From a virus: 62,008 nucleotides of DNA. The notes below the pieces were generated by a model that was not told the origin of the DNA, made no database searches, and saw nothing but the letters and a program-made list of their open reading frames with translations. The translations under genes were made by a program, and so were the position numbers. Below are positions 7,231 through 14,957 of this stretch, piece after piece. The stretch's first letter is position 1; the number at the start of each line of letters is the position of its first letter. The DNA is taken from IMG/VR virus record IMGVR_UViG_3300023184_000001, positions 1-62,008 of that record; one strand, 5' to 3'.

Positions 7231-9683
7231 TATTTGACCCTCTCAGTAGGTTTTGGTTGCTGCATCCGCAGCCGTTGCTGTTGCTGCTGGGCTAGCTGTG
7301 ACCGGTGCTTGGCAACATCCACCCCCACGCGATCCCGTGCTGTAGCCGCTGTAGCTTCAATCTGCATCCGAGCAATCTCTTTTTGGGAGTCAATTCGAGC
7401 TTGCTCAATCGTCAACTGTGCTGCCTTGGCATGAGCTTCTGCGTTCTGTTTCTGGGCTTTAAGCTGCAGTTCCTGCTGTTTTAACTGCAGTTCCTGCTGT
7501 TGCATCTGTACAACAGGGTCTTGTTGTTGCTGCTGTGCGGCCTGCTGCTGAGCTTCCTGCTGGTTCTGCTGCAACAGTTTTTGCGATGCCTGTGCTGCCA
7601 GCATTGCAATGCGGTCGGCAAGCTCTGGATTAACCTCTTTGTTCTGGTCTTTGGTCGGCAGCGGCAGACCCATCTCCATCTCAATCTGCTTGCGGTACTC
7701 AAACGCAATGTGCTCGTTCATGTGGGCCATAGCTGCTGCCATGATCGCCTGCGCCTGCGGATTCATCTGCATCAGTTGTTGAATCTTGGGGTCCTGCATT
7801 GCCGCTTGGTGCACTGTAATATGCGCTGGGTGGTTCTGCTCGATGAACGCCTTGACCGGTTTGCCCGTAAGAAGGTCTTGGTTCTCTTGCACGGGGTCCA
7901 CTGGAACTGCATCATCTTCAGTAGGTACAAGCTTTGCTGCGTTCTTAACCCCCAAAATCTCAATCATCTGGCGGTGCAGGAGAGGGAGGTCGTATAGCTG
8001 GGGTGCTGACTGGGCCAACTGCAAAACTGCCTGATACTGCACAACCTTCTGCGCCATCGTGGCGGCGTTGGGATCACTGACCGGGATAACGTCCACCGCG
8101 TCATAGTCGGACTTCTTGATATCCCGACCCCCGCCCTCTGGCTCGTAGCTATATTCCTCTGGTGTGTAGTCAGCAATGATGACCTTCAGCAGTTTGAACT
8201 CCTGCTTCATCGCGTAGTGCAAGCGAGCCTGAACTGCAGACATGACCTTCAATGTGCGCTCAAGCAGGGCTAAAGTTGTACCCACTGGGGCGTTTGCGCT
8301 CATATCACTCACGTTCAGGTCGCCAGATGACGCGAACGCACGGCCTTCAGACACAATATTCTGAAACAGAGCAAACAGAACTTGGCTTGGCTCCTTGTAA
8401 GGCAGGGGGAGAATGTTGTCCCTGATACTGCCACTGGGCACATCCACATCCCTAAACTCGCCCGGAGCGATAGGCGTGTCGTCACCTTTGATCCGCAAAC
8501 CACGAGACTTGAGCCCACCCGGCAAGTTGCTCAACGTGCCCGCATCAACCAACTGGCGGATCAGCATGGTTGACGACTTGGCATAGCCACCAATCAAGTG
8601 GATCAGACCGTAGCCATAAAACCCGAAGCCGGGAATGTACTGGTAATGTACAAAGTGCTGGCGTTTTAGGTGAAGCTTGTCCCCCTCGTACCAATTCCTA
8701 CGCACGGATAATACGTTCGCAGTGCCCTTCTCAATAGTGACTACGTACGGCAATGCTATGCCTGTCATCTCACCGTCTTTGTTCGTGTCCTCATACCCCT
8801 CAAGGTCCAAGTCAACGTGCATCTCTAGCAAACGGAACCGATTATCCTGCGTAGCAGTCAAGCCCATTTCCTCGGCTTTCTGCTTCTCAATGTCGTCTAA
8901 GTCGTTCGACGGCTCACCAAGCTCAACCTCTGAGTAGAACCCAGCGGCCATGAGCTTCTTTAGCTCGTTCGGTGTTTTCCGCATCACGTGGGTTACACGC
9001 TCCGCTGTCTCCAAACTAGACGCACCATACGGCACCACAATATCCTCAGCGGGGATAAACATAGCAACCTGCCGACCTTTGTTCGGGTCGTAGTACACCT
9101 TCTTGAACGCACTACCCGCGAGCGGCAACGACCACAACAGCTTCTCATGCTCTGGCCGATATTCAGCCATTACGTCGGTCAACTGATAATTCATATCGTC
9201 ACGAACACGTGCCGCAGACTCCTCGGCCAACAAGTCAGTCGCCCCGATAATCTGAGTCTTCACCGGACCCATAGCCGGGAATGTCTCCATCATGGCTTCT
9301 GACTGGAACCTTACAACACTCTCGGTCAGCATCGGGTGAAATACACCACAAGCACCCTGCCAAGGTTCTGTGCGCTCTTCGTACTTCAAGCCCAATAGCT
9401 TTAGCCCCTCCACATATGTACGCATCCAGTCCTTGCGGTCCGCTAGGTCTTTATCAACCTCCGACACAAGCTCAGAACCCAGAGAAGCCAGAACTTTGTC
9501 GCTGATGTATTCAGCAAGGTTGTCGTCAAAGCCCTCCTCGTTGTCTTCCCCCGGCTCCAAGTCAATCTCCATACCGTCCGTACCAATGTGCACAGCCTCA
9601 GGGTTTTCGATCTCAACTTCAATGTCGGGCTGCAGTGACTCAAGCCCCTGAGGAGCCGCGTATAAACCTTTGTCCATTGCCAT
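7230..9683 (-). CDS. Portal protein
   Basis: This 817-residue protein starts at an ATG behind AAGGAT, 18 bases after the large terminase stop. The N-terminal half has typical large-portal sequence: 'GLKYEERTEPWQGACGVFHPML', later 'LIHLIGGYAKSSTMLIRQLVDAGTLSNLPGG', and 'GRAFASSGDLNVSDMSANAPVGTTLALLERT'. The last ~130 residues are Gln/Ala-rich coiled coil ('QQEAQQQAAQQQQQDP'), which can extend the barrel into the head. It forms the dodecameric DNA entry ring to which terminase docks. Size matches portals of podovirus-like phages with extended barrels. Confidence 0.85.
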   Translation of the reverse strand: MAMDKGLYAAPQGLESLQPDIEVEIENPEAVHIGTDGMEIDLEPGEDNEEGFDDNLAEYISDKVLASLGSELVSEVDKDLADRKDWMRTYVEGLKLLGLKYEERTEPWQGACGVFHPMLTESVVRFQSEAMMETFPAMGPVKTQIIGATDLLAEESAARVRDDMNYQLTDVMAEYRPEHEKLLWSLPLAGSAFKKVYYDPNKGRQVAMFIPAEDIVVPYGASSLETAERVTHVMRKTPNELKKLMAAGFYSEVELGEPSNDLDDIEKQKAEEMGLTATQDNRFRLLEMHVDLDLEGYEDTNKDGEMTGIALPYVVTIEKGTANVLSVRRNWYEGDKLHLKRQHFVHYQYIPGFGFYGYGLIHLIGGYAKSSTMLIRQLVDAGTLSNLPGGLKSRGLRIKGDDTPIAPGEFRDVDVPSGSIRDNILPLPYKEPSQVLFALFQNIVSEGRAFASSGDLNVSDMSANAPVGTTLALLERTLKVMSAVQARLHYAMKQEFKLLKVIIADYTPEEYSYEPEGGGRDIKKSDYDAVDVIPVSDPNAATMAQKVVQYQAVLQLAQSAPQLYDLPLLHRQMIEILGVKNAAKLVPTEDDAVPVDPVQENQDLLTGKPVKAFIEQNHPAHITVHQAAMQDPKIQQLMQMNPQAQAIMAAAMAHMNEHIAFEYRKQIEMEMGLPLPTKDQNKEVNPELADRIAMLAAQASQKLLQQNQQEAQQQAAQQQQQDPVVQMQQQELQLKQQELQLKAQKQNAEAHAKAAQLTIEQARIDSQKEIARMQIEATAATARDRVGVDVAKHRSQLAQQQQQRLRMQQPKPTERVK

Positions 9684-9701
9684 GATGTATCCTTTGTGCT
9701 C

Positions 9702-11225
9702 TTAAATTGTGTAGAACCGCTCTCGGCGGCTACCTTTGAACCATTTGATCTCGTCGGGCTCGTCTGAGGGCAGGCGAAGAAAACCACCCTGCCTAAACCT
9801 CATTAGGGCTAATGTTGTTGCGTCAACCAAGTCATCGTGCTCCCCGGAAGGAAACGAAGCAACTTCGTCAACTAGCTCCTCGGCCCAACGGGTGCGTGGA
9901 ATCCACACCTTCCCAGACGCAATTATGTCTGATACAGCGTTTAGGCGGGCAATTTTGTCTTGGCCCTTACCCGGCGTGAACTCTTGCACCGGTATGCCCA
10001 TTGCCCGAAGCTCGTAGATCAAGGGTGCACCGCTGGCCTTCTTTTCAATCAACACCCCGTCGGGCTCGTACTCGTTGTACTCCCTGAGCACATCTTTCTT
10101 TAAGTCAGGGTACTCAACCCGTTTCTTATATGTATTGAGCAGTATTATGTTAGGCGCACCGTGGTCTTCATGCAGATTAAATACGCCCCATGTGGTCCCT
10201 GCAGAGTAGTCTGCCCGCTGAGTTTTCTCAAACGCTGTGTCCCATGTCTGCAAAATGTAGTCACAGTGGGGTGGGTCATCTTTCTCCCACCACTTCCACC
10301 AATCGCGCTTGATAATTGCACTCTCATTACCTATGGGGTTCTGTTGGTACTGTGCTTGCCACTTTGAGTTTGGTAGCTCCTCTCGGAGGGCTTGAAGCTC
10401 ATCTAGCGCCCAAAACTCAGGCCAAAGGGAAGAACCGGACGGCAAAATAGCAGGGAACTCAATAACCTCCCACTCCTCGCCCGACCTCTGGGCAGCAGAT
10501 TTCAGCACCTGCCCTGTCAAATCTCGGCTCGCCCATCGAGTCATCACAATAACAATAGCTCCACCCGGCTGCAAACGCTGTCTTGGCCCAGATGTGTACC
10601 ACTCGTACACCTTATCGTAGATTTCTGGGTTACTTGCGGCCATCGCAGCCTCTTGCTCCGAGTGCGGATCGTCGATAATGAGCACATCTGCGCCCTTACC
10701 GGTCACTGTACCGCCCACACCAATGGCAAAGTAGTCACCACCCTTGCTGGTATTCCATCGGCCTGCGGCCTTAGAGTCTGCTTGGAGCGTCAATTCAGGG
10801 AAAATATCGTGGTAAACCTCAGAATCCACTAAATTTCGGACTTTTCGGCCAAAACCTACAGCCAACTCGCCCGTATTTGAGCACTGAATCACTTTTTTGC
10901 CGGGAAACTTGCCCAAAAACCACGCAGGTAGCAGGTAAGAAGCAAATTCCGACTTGGTATGTCGGGGCGGCATGTTAATGATCAGCCGTTTACAGGTTCC
11001 GTCTGCTACTCGCTCAAACGCATCGGCCATCCGCTTGTGGTGCCTACCTGAAATGAAGCTCGGCCACACCGCTTCCACAAACTTGATGAACCTAGTCTGG
11101 CTAAGTTCCCGGTACTTCATCGCCTCCAGCTTATTAAGCTGTGCTTCTAGTACCCGTAAGTCGGATTCGGAGAGTTTTCCCGCACTAATTAGAGTCTCGA
11201 TATCCCTGAGCGAGATGTCACTCAT
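9702..11225 (-). CDS. terL: Terminase large subunit
   Basis: The protein has 507 residues and overlaps the small-subunit stop by eight bases. The ATPase domain shows a Walker A-like 'MPPRHTKSE' (about residue 86), Walker B 'DVLIIDDPHSE' (about 180) and the coupling motif 'IVMTRW'. The C-terminal RNase H-like nuclease has acidic residues in 'QTWDTAFEKTQRADYSAGT' and 'EHDDLVDATTLAL'. It cuts concatemers and pumps DNA through the portal. The deviant P-loop with His in place of Gly is usual in this terminase group. Confidence 0.95.
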   Translation of the reverse strand: MSDISLRDIETLISAGKLSESDLRVLEAQLNKLEAMKYRELSQTRFIKFVEAVWPSFISGRHHKRMADAFERVADGTCKRLIINMPPRHTKSEFASYLLPAWFLGKFPGKKVIQCSNTGELAVGFGRKVRNLVDSEVYHDIFPELTLQADSKAAGRWNTSKGGDYFAIGVGGTVTGKGADVLIIDDPHSEQEAAMAASNPEIYDKVYEWYTSGPRQRLQPGGAIVIVMTRWASRDLTGQVLKSAAQRSGEEWEVIEFPAILPSGSSLWPEFWALDELQALREELPNSKWQAQYQQNPIGNESAIIKRDWWKWWEKDDPPHCDYILQTWDTAFEKTQRADYSAGTTWGVFNLHEDHGAPNIILLNTYKKRVEYPDLKKDVLREYNEYEPDGVLIEKKASGAPLIYELRAMGIPVQEFTPGKGQDKIARLNAVSDIIASGKVWIPRTRWAEELVDEVASFPSGEHDDLVDATTLALMRFRQGGFLRLPSDEPDEIKWFKGSRRERFYTI

Positions 11226-11850
11226 CTTGAGTTTGCTCTAGTTCTTGGGGGTCTAGCTGGCAGAGGTATGGGTCTGATTCTGGCTCCGGCTCGGGCATAG
11301 GTGTGGGTAACCCCAACTGCTCGTCCAGATCATCTATTGGGGTTACGTCCGTAACCGTTGTGTTCAGCAGGCGCTTGATCCGTTCCTTGATGGAGTTCTC
11401 TAGAGACGAAGACGTTGTGTGGTGCACAGTAATCTCGCTGCGCTCAGTGAAGATACCAATGTCGCTGTGCTTGCCAAGAAGCTCCAATGCCTTGAGTTCA
11501 AACCGGGGGTCGCCGCAGTCAGCAAGTTCAATGAGCTTGTTGGTAATAAAGTTACGGGCTTGAATTGCATCTGCAATTGCTTGGTAGTCGTACGCCTTGA
11601 GAATTTGCGCAGCTTTCTTAGCCACGCCGGGGATAGATACAGTTTTTGGTTCCTCACCCTTTGCCTCTCCCTTGATTAACGCACGGGCTCTGGCTTCATC
11701 CTCTTCAGAGAAGTCGATGCTGCCACCGAGTTGATCTATCAGGTCCGCAGTATTTGCAGCAATGGCAATACTGTCTGCGTGCGTCTTGGGTCTGTCAGCA
11801 GACAGATCAAAAGGCAGAGGGTGTTCTGCAGTAGGCGTAATTTCTATCAT
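11218..11850 (-). CDS. terS: Terminase small subunit (putative)
   Basis: I chose ATG 11848-11850 over a GTG two codons upstream; neither has a strong ribosome site. The protein has 210 residues: a Pro/acidic N-terminal region, a central helical part ('IADAIQARNFITNKLIELA', then 'LKALELLGKHSDIGIFTERSE') and an acidic Pro-rich tail. The 'ALELLGKHSDIG.F.ERSEI' segment is typical of small terminases that recognise the packaging site and stimulate TerL. It is the first gene of the late arm and overlaps terL. Confidence 0.75.
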   Translation of the reverse strand: MIEITPTAEHPLPFDLSADRPKTHADSIAIAANTADLIDQLGGSIDFSEEDEARARALIKGEAKGEEPKTVSIPGVAKKAAQILKAYDYQAIADAIQARNFITNKLIELADCGDPRFELKALELLGKHSDIGIFTERSEITVHHTTSSSLENSIKERIKRLLNTTVTDVTPIDDLDEQLGLPTPMPEPEPESDPYLCQLDPQELEQTQDE

Positions 11851-12138
11851 AAGCACCGGGTTAGCGGGAGATGCGCCAAATGTAACACAAAAATATATGG
11901 GGGTGGGGGTGTTCGATTTAGAAAAGTGACGGGGGGTGTTTCTAGGATGGGAAGTAGGAGGAGCAGCTTAGGAAATTTTGTAGGGGGGTGGGGGTGTTTT
12001 GTTTGGTTTGTTGCCGGGGGGGGTGTTTTGTTATGAAAAGTTTAATTTGGGGTGTCGGGTGAGCGGCGCATAGAGTAATGGTACTCGGTACCCGAATCCT
12101 GTATTTTTGGGGTGGTGGGGTCGCTGTCAACGTCAACA

Positions 12139-12153
12139 CCTAACAATGTTAGG
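12139..12153. promoter_or_regulatory. Palindrome copy 1 (candidate operator)
   Basis: CCTAACAATGTTAGG, arms of seven bases around one central base. It lies in the divergent spacer, on the minus strand directly upstream of a TTGACGTTGACA sequence that could be part of a late promoter. Confidence 0.65.
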
Positions 12154-12184
12154 CCATATGGGGTCTATTTATTGTCCATGCTTA

Positions 12185-12214
12185 TTATGGTTTATCGCAT
12201 TACTTTGTTATACA
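12185..12214 (+). promoter_or_regulatory. Weak sigma70-like promoter for 12288-12806
   Basis: TTATGG (12185-12190), 18 bases, then TATACA (12209-12214) within TTGTTATACATTAG, which resembles the -10 region of the other early promoters. The -35 match is poor. Confidence 0.35.
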
Positions 12215-12287
12215 TTAGAGGCATCGGTTGATCGCAACCGTTCGGTTTCCTAGTCTGCTACTAGGTGCATAGTCAAAAGGGTTTATC

Positions 12288-12806
12288 ATGAGTGCATTAG
12301 TTATTACCACGCCCGCATCGTCCGCTATCGCTATCCTGCGTGCTCGGGCCGTAGAATCAGAGTCATCGGTGTATGGTGCTCGTAGGGCTTACGCTCAGGG
12401 CATAAACGGGTTGTCCGATATCGCATGGTATCGTGATGGGGTTACTTTGCCGAAGGCCATCGCCGAAGAAAAATCAGAGTATTACAAGGCCTTGAAGGCC
12501 ATCGGTTATTCGAACCCGTCGAACGCTTGGAAGATGGTCAAACAGTATGCTTTCGAAGCTGCGAAAGCCGAAGGGTTATTCGGCGAAGTCACCGAGACCA
12601 AAGGCGAGACCGAAGGCGAGACCGAAGGCGAGACCCGCGAAGCCCGTTCACTGACTCTGCGCATGGTCGAAGAATTGACCAAACTGCACAAGGCTAGCAT
12701 GAAAACCCGCGACAACAAACCAGAGGAATACACGGACAAAATCCGGGCCGCTCATGGGCACGTTATCTCGGCCTTGAAATCAATGGGTGTCGATATCGGT
12801 ATCTGA
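12288..12806 (+). CDS. First early protein, unknown function
   Basis: The protein has 172 residues and starts at an ATG behind AAAGGGTTT. It is mostly helical: 'AIAILRARAVESESSVYGARRAYAQG', 'EKSEYYKALKAIGYSNPSNAWK', then an acidic linker made of repeated 'GETE' units encoded by a 12-bp repeat around 12600-12635, and a helical C terminus ending 'GHVISALKSMGVDIGI'. It stands alone between its own promoter region and an intrinsic terminator, next to the candidate origin. A regulator or host take-over protein is possible but nothing proves it. Confidence 0.75.
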   Translation: MSALVITTPASSAIAILRARAVESESSVYGARRAYAQGINGLSDIAWYRDGVTLPKAIAEEKSEYYKALKAIGYSNPSNAWKMVKQYAFEAAKAEGLFGEVTETKGETEGETEGETREARSLTLRMVEELTKLHKASMKTRDNKPEEYTDKIRAAHGHVISALKSMGVDIGI

Positions 12807-12813
12807 TCAACCG

Positions 12814-12833
12814 GGGCAGGGTTTACCCTGCCC
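12814..12833 (+). terminator. Strong hairpin after the first early gene
   Basis: GGGCAGGG (12814-12821), loop TTTA, CCCTGCCC (12826-12833). It has no T run of its own, runs directly into palindrome copy 2, and lies just before the terminator at 12850. Confidence 0.6.
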
Positions 12834-12846
12834 TAACAATGTTAGG
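12832..12846. promoter_or_regulatory. Palindrome copy 2
   Basis: CCTAACAATGTTAGG placed between two hairpins of the terminator region after 12288-12806. A bound protein here would act as a roadblock at the end of the transcript. Confidence 0.65.
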
Positions 12847-12849
12847 CTT

Positions 12850-12874
12850 GCCCGGTTTTTACCGGGCTTTTTTT
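12850..12874 (+). terminator. Intrinsic terminator of the first early gene
   Basis: GCCCGGT (12850-12856), loop TTTT, ACCGGGC (12861-12867), then a run of eight T (12867-12874 region). This is a classical rho-independent terminator for plus-strand transcription. Confidence 0.85.
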
Positions 12875-12896
12875 CGTCTGCGTTTTTTGTGCCTAA

Positions 12897-12911
12897 CCTA
12901 ACATTGTTAGG
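12897..12911. promoter_or_regulatory. Palindrome copy 3
   Basis: CCTAACATTGTTAGG in the non-coding segment downstream of the terminator, 51 bp after copy 2. Confidence 0.65.
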
Positions 12912-12923
12912 CTGGCTCTTACC

Positions 12924-13030
12924 AGTTCTCTTGTCCGGGTTCGGGGCTGGCGCTGGATTTGCTGCTGCGGTGGAACCCGCAGGGGCTTGGGCTCTTCACT
13001 GCTAGTTCTCCCGTCCGGGTTCGGGGCTGG
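12924..13030. repeat. Pair of 27-bp direct repeats
   Basis: 12924-12950 and 13004-13030 match at 25 of 27 bases (shared core GTCCGGGTTCGGGGCTGG) and are 80 bp apart. They lie in non-coding DNA beside the iteron array and may belong to the origin or be binding sites. Confidence 0.7.
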
Positions 13031-13031
13031 G

Positions 13032-13064
13032 TGATATGCTGCACGCAGCATATCAGTATTTTTT
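13032..13064 (+). terminator. Perfect 11-bp inverted repeat with T tail
   Basis: TGATATGCTGC (13032-13042) and GCAGCATATCA (13045-13055) are exact complements separated by two bases, followed by GTATTTTTT. It can act as a plus-strand terminator, although no gene immediately precedes it. It could equally be a cruciform or protein site of the origin. Confidence 0.5.
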
Positions 13065-13092
13065 GCGCTTGTCAAGTCTTTTTTGCATTTAC

Positions 13093-13107
13093 CCTAACAT
13101 TGTTAGC
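13093..13107. promoter_or_regulatory. Palindrome copy 4
   Basis: CCTAACATTGTTAGC, six bases upstream of the first iteron-like unit. The outermost pair is broken. Confidence 0.6.
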
Positions 13108-13111
13108 GCGA

Positions 13112-13272
13112 TTGCCTATTTTTTAAGCAGTTGTATATTGTTACGTTCCCCCCAAACTGCCTATTTTTTAAGCAACTGCCTATTTTTTAAGCAACTGCCT
13201 ATTTTTTAAGCAGTTGCCTATTTTTTAAGCAGTTGCCTATTTTTTAAGCAGTTGCCTATTTTTTAAGCAGTT
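13112..13272. other. Iteron-like array, candidate replication origin
   Basis: Six head-to-tail units of exactly 19 bp (starts at 13159, 13178, 13197, 13216, 13235, 13254), consensus GCCTATTTTTTAAGCAGTT, plus one upstream unit at 13114. The first two tandem units end in ...GCAACT, the rest in ...GCAGTT. Each unit holds a TATTTTTTAA tract. Direct repeats of this size beside AT-rich DNA resemble initiator-binding iterons of phage lambda and iteron plasmids. No initiator gene of a known iteron type is recognisable nearby, so the origin role is inferred. Confidence 0.65.
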
Positions 13273-13719
13273 GACGTTATGTTTGGGGCTGTTATGTTAT
13301 GTTTTGGGGGCCTAATGTTATTTTTAGATTGTGAAAAACGGGCTGGAAGCCCTGCGGCACAAGGGTTCCTTGCTATTATGTTTAATGTTATAATGTTACA
13401 CGAGGGGTATGAGAGTCGGAAAAGTACAGAACGCAAGAAAAACGCGCCATGAGCAAATTGTAGCACAGACCGTTTCGGACGCCATACCGTTTTTTTCACG
13501 TAACTATATCACACCAGCACTTACTACTACAATATAATATAAATACTAATAAAATCAAGTTATAGATCAACCACTTACGAATTCACCAAAAAACACCTCC
13601 TGCGTTACAAACCCGAAAACCACTCCTAACTTTATAGCACTTTTATAACTTCACCTTTTTGCCCCCTCTTGCCCCCAAAACCTTTACTCTTGCCCCTTGA
13701 GCAAAGCTCCTGCTTACAC
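13273..13719. other. AT-rich non-coding stretch
   Basis: About 450 bases without a convincing gene. The first part has repeated TGTTATG / AATGTTAT pieces; 13500-13660 is very AT-rich and could serve as a DNA-unwinding element next to the iterons. It ends at the 13720 promoter. Confidence 0.5.
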
Positions 13720-13748
13720 TTGACTACCACATAACAATGTGGTACACT
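13720..13748 (+). promoter_or_regulatory. Early promoter with built-in operator-like repeat
   Basis: TTGACT (13720-13725), 17 bases, TACACT (13743-13748). The spacer holds the inverted repeat CCACAT-AACA-ATGTGG, whose centre TAACAATGT copies the core of the dispersed palindrome. It reads into the small-gene operon from 13838. Confidence 0.75.
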
Positions 13749-13798
13749 ATAGTCTCAAGTGGGAGATCGCCCCTTGAACACGGCAAACAGCCAACCAG

Positions 13799-13813
13799 CC
13801 TAACAATGTTAGG
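13799..13813. promoter_or_regulatory. Palindrome copy 5
   Basis: CCTAACAATGTTAGG about 45 bases downstream of the expected start of the 13720 promoter, in the leader of the first gene. Confidence 0.7.
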
Positions 13814-13837
13814 TCTAACAGCAAAGGAAGACACAAG

Positions 13838-14074
13838 ATGGGCCAAGTAAAGGCACTCCTCCACACCTGCACAGAGTGCGGGGACGACATAGACCCTCGG
13901 CGAGTTGCTTTGGGGTACAGGCTCTGCCTGTGGTGCGGCGAAGAAGCCGCAACGACCGAACGGAGGGGATGGACTGTGGTGCAGGAATACACCAAAGGCA
14001 ACTATCAGTTCATTACCCCTACCGCAGTAGTAGTAACCTTAAAGCAAACTAATCCGAAGGAGATACGGACATGA
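13838..14074 (+). CDS. DksA/TraR-type zinc-finger protein
   Basis: The protein has 78 residues and starts behind AAAGGAAG. Cysteines at 11, 14, 30 and 33 in 'CTECGDDIDPRRVALGY..CLWCG' form the C4 zinc finger of the DksA/TraR family, proteins that enter the RNA polymerase secondary channel or bind DNA. The usual long coiled-coil is missing, so this is only the finger plus a short beta-rich tail. It is first in an operon of tiny overlapping genes behind a strong promoter, which suits an early modifier of host transcription. Confidence 0.75.
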   Translation: MGQVKALLHTCTECGDDIDPRRVALGYRLCLWCGEEAATTERRGWTVVQEYTKGNYQFITPTAVVVTLKQTNPKEIRT

Positions 14075-14307
14075 AGCGCCCCTACATCACCCAATACTTT
14101 GAAACCCCCAACGCATCGGGGAAAAAGCCAGCATCTACTGGCTACGCTGCAACCCTGCGCGGTGCACGCAGGAACATGGCCGTGCGCATAGTCCTCGGCC
14201 AATACGGGTTGGCTATAGTGGCCGAGCGGGAGAAGGCAACGACTGTGCCCCTGTGCACCATGCGCAGGACAACTGCGGGTCTATCCATTAAGGAGATGCA
14301 GACATGA
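14071..14307 (+). CDS. Small basic early protein, unknown
   Basis: The protein has 78 residues and its ATG overlaps the previous stop (ATGA). It is basic, with 'TLRGARRNMAVRIVLGQYGLAIVAE' in the middle. No motif is recognised. Coupling to the zinc-finger gene and to the next gene suggests one early operon. Confidence 0.6.
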   Translation: MKRPYITQYFETPNASGKKPASTGYAATLRGARRNMAVRIVLGQYGLAIVAEREKATTVPLCTMRRTTAGLSIKEMQT

Positions 14308-14474
14308 TATTTGAAGTCGAACTAAAACGGGAGTCCTATGTGGTGCTCGCCATCGAAGCAAACAACCCTGACGAAGCCGAGGCCAAAGCATGGGAAGAGA
14401 TAGCTCGCACCAACCCCCGCGAAGAAGGGTACTGGAGCATCGAGTCTATTGAAGATGCAGGAGGAGGAGCATGA
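14304..14474 (+). CDS. Small acidic early protein (56 aa)
   Basis: Starts at ATG 14304 overlapping the preceding stop and ends in ATGA with the next gene. Translation begins 'MIFEVELKRESYVVLAIEA' and has 'NPDEAEAKAWEEIART', an alpha/beta pattern common in small phage proteins. Acidic; function unknown. Confidence 0.65.
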   Translation: MIFEVELKRESYVVLAIEANNPDEAEAKAWEEIARTNPREEGYWSIESIEDAGGGA

Positions 14475-14569
14475 AACGCTTTTTATGGGAACTTATCCAA
14501 GCCAGCATAGTTGCTGCCCTGCTCGGTGGGCCGCTGTTTTATTACCTTTTAGTGGAGATGAAACCATGA
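14471..14569 (+). CDS. Single-pass membrane peptide (32 aa)
   Basis: ATG 14471 to TGA 14569 overlaps both neighbours by four bases. A hydrophobic helix ('ASIVAALLGGPLFYYLLV') follows a short positive N terminus. It may insert in the inner membrane as an early host-directed peptide. Evidence is the coupled start and stop and the clear membrane segment. Confidence 0.5.
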   Translation: MKRFLWELIQASIVAALLGGPLFYYLLVEMKP

Positions 14570-14775
14570 ACGGAAAACCAATGCTATATCTAGACCAGTA
14601 CGGGAGCCGCTTCTGGGCTAACACTGTTAGGGAGTTGCGCAAGCAGATCGGCATGGGCGGCTCCAAGGTATCGAAGATGTACGTAGATAAGAAGGATGGC
14701 AGCACGGTGCACACTGGCTACGTAGTCGGCCAACACTGGCTAACAGCATATACACAAGTGGAGATGAAACCATGA
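14566..14775 (+). CDS. Small early protein, conserved in aquatic phages
   Basis: I chose ATG 14566, which overlaps the previous TGA, over an upstream in-frame ATG that would read through two other small genes; this gives 69 residues. It has 'LYLDQYGSRFWANTVRELRKQ' and 'VSKMYVDKKDGSTVHTGYVVG'. I recall similar small proteins in other phages but no function. The codons for ANTVR contain palindrome copy 6. Confidence 0.65.
   Translation: MNGKPMLYLDQYGSRFWANTVRELRKQIGMGGSKVSKMYVDKKDGSTVHTGYVVGQHWLTAYTQVEMKP
14618..14630. promoter_or_regulatory. Palindrome copy 6 (centre C)
   Basis: CTAACACTGTTAG inside the coding sequence of 14566-14775. The central base is C instead of A/T; both arms are intact. 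Confidence 0.5.
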
Positions 14776-14957
14776 ACGACGAATTAAAAGACCTGCTCAG
14801 GCGGGTGCGGCATGCCAAAGAGATTCTTGGCATGGGTGGTTACGACCATGCTTATAGGGCAAACAAAGTGTTAGAAGTGGTCGCAGACAAACTGCGCTAC
14901 CTGTGCAAAATCACCGAGGATGAATTTGAACCAACACACAAAGGAGAAACGAAATGA
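14772..14957 (+). CDS. Small helical early protein (61 aa)
   Basis: ATGA overlap at both ends. Charged, largely helical ('LLRRVRHAKEILGMGGYDHAYRAN', 'VVADKLRYLCKITEDEFE'). No known motif. Confidence 0.6.
   Translation: MNDELKDLLRRVRHAKEILGMGGYDHAYRANKVLEVVADKLRYLCKITEDEFEPTHKGETK

Larger units (their letters stand above)
11851..12287. other. Divergent intergenic spacer with G-rich runs
   Basis: These 437 bases separate the late and early arms. From 11899 to about 12060 the plus strand has five runs of the type G(4-8)TGT(T), at 11899-11913, 11931-11940, 11983-12000, 12015-12028 and about 12049, which could form G-quadruplexes. The palindrome copy at 12139 and a weak early promoter at 12185-12214 follow. 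I see no gene here. It should contain the promoter for the late arm, but I cannot place it with confidence. Confidence 0.6.

Noticed and set aside
13112-13272. Regular repeats as a possible CRISPR array
   Set aside because: Units are 19 bp head to tail without unique spacers of 25-40 bp, and no cas genes are near. The Cas4-like gene at 28218 is an ordinary phage nuclease.
13263-13499. 78-residue open frame on the minus strand in the origin region
   Set aside because: It has no ribosome site, its composition is unlike the neighbours, and it lies in AT-rich, repeat-bearing non-coding DNA.
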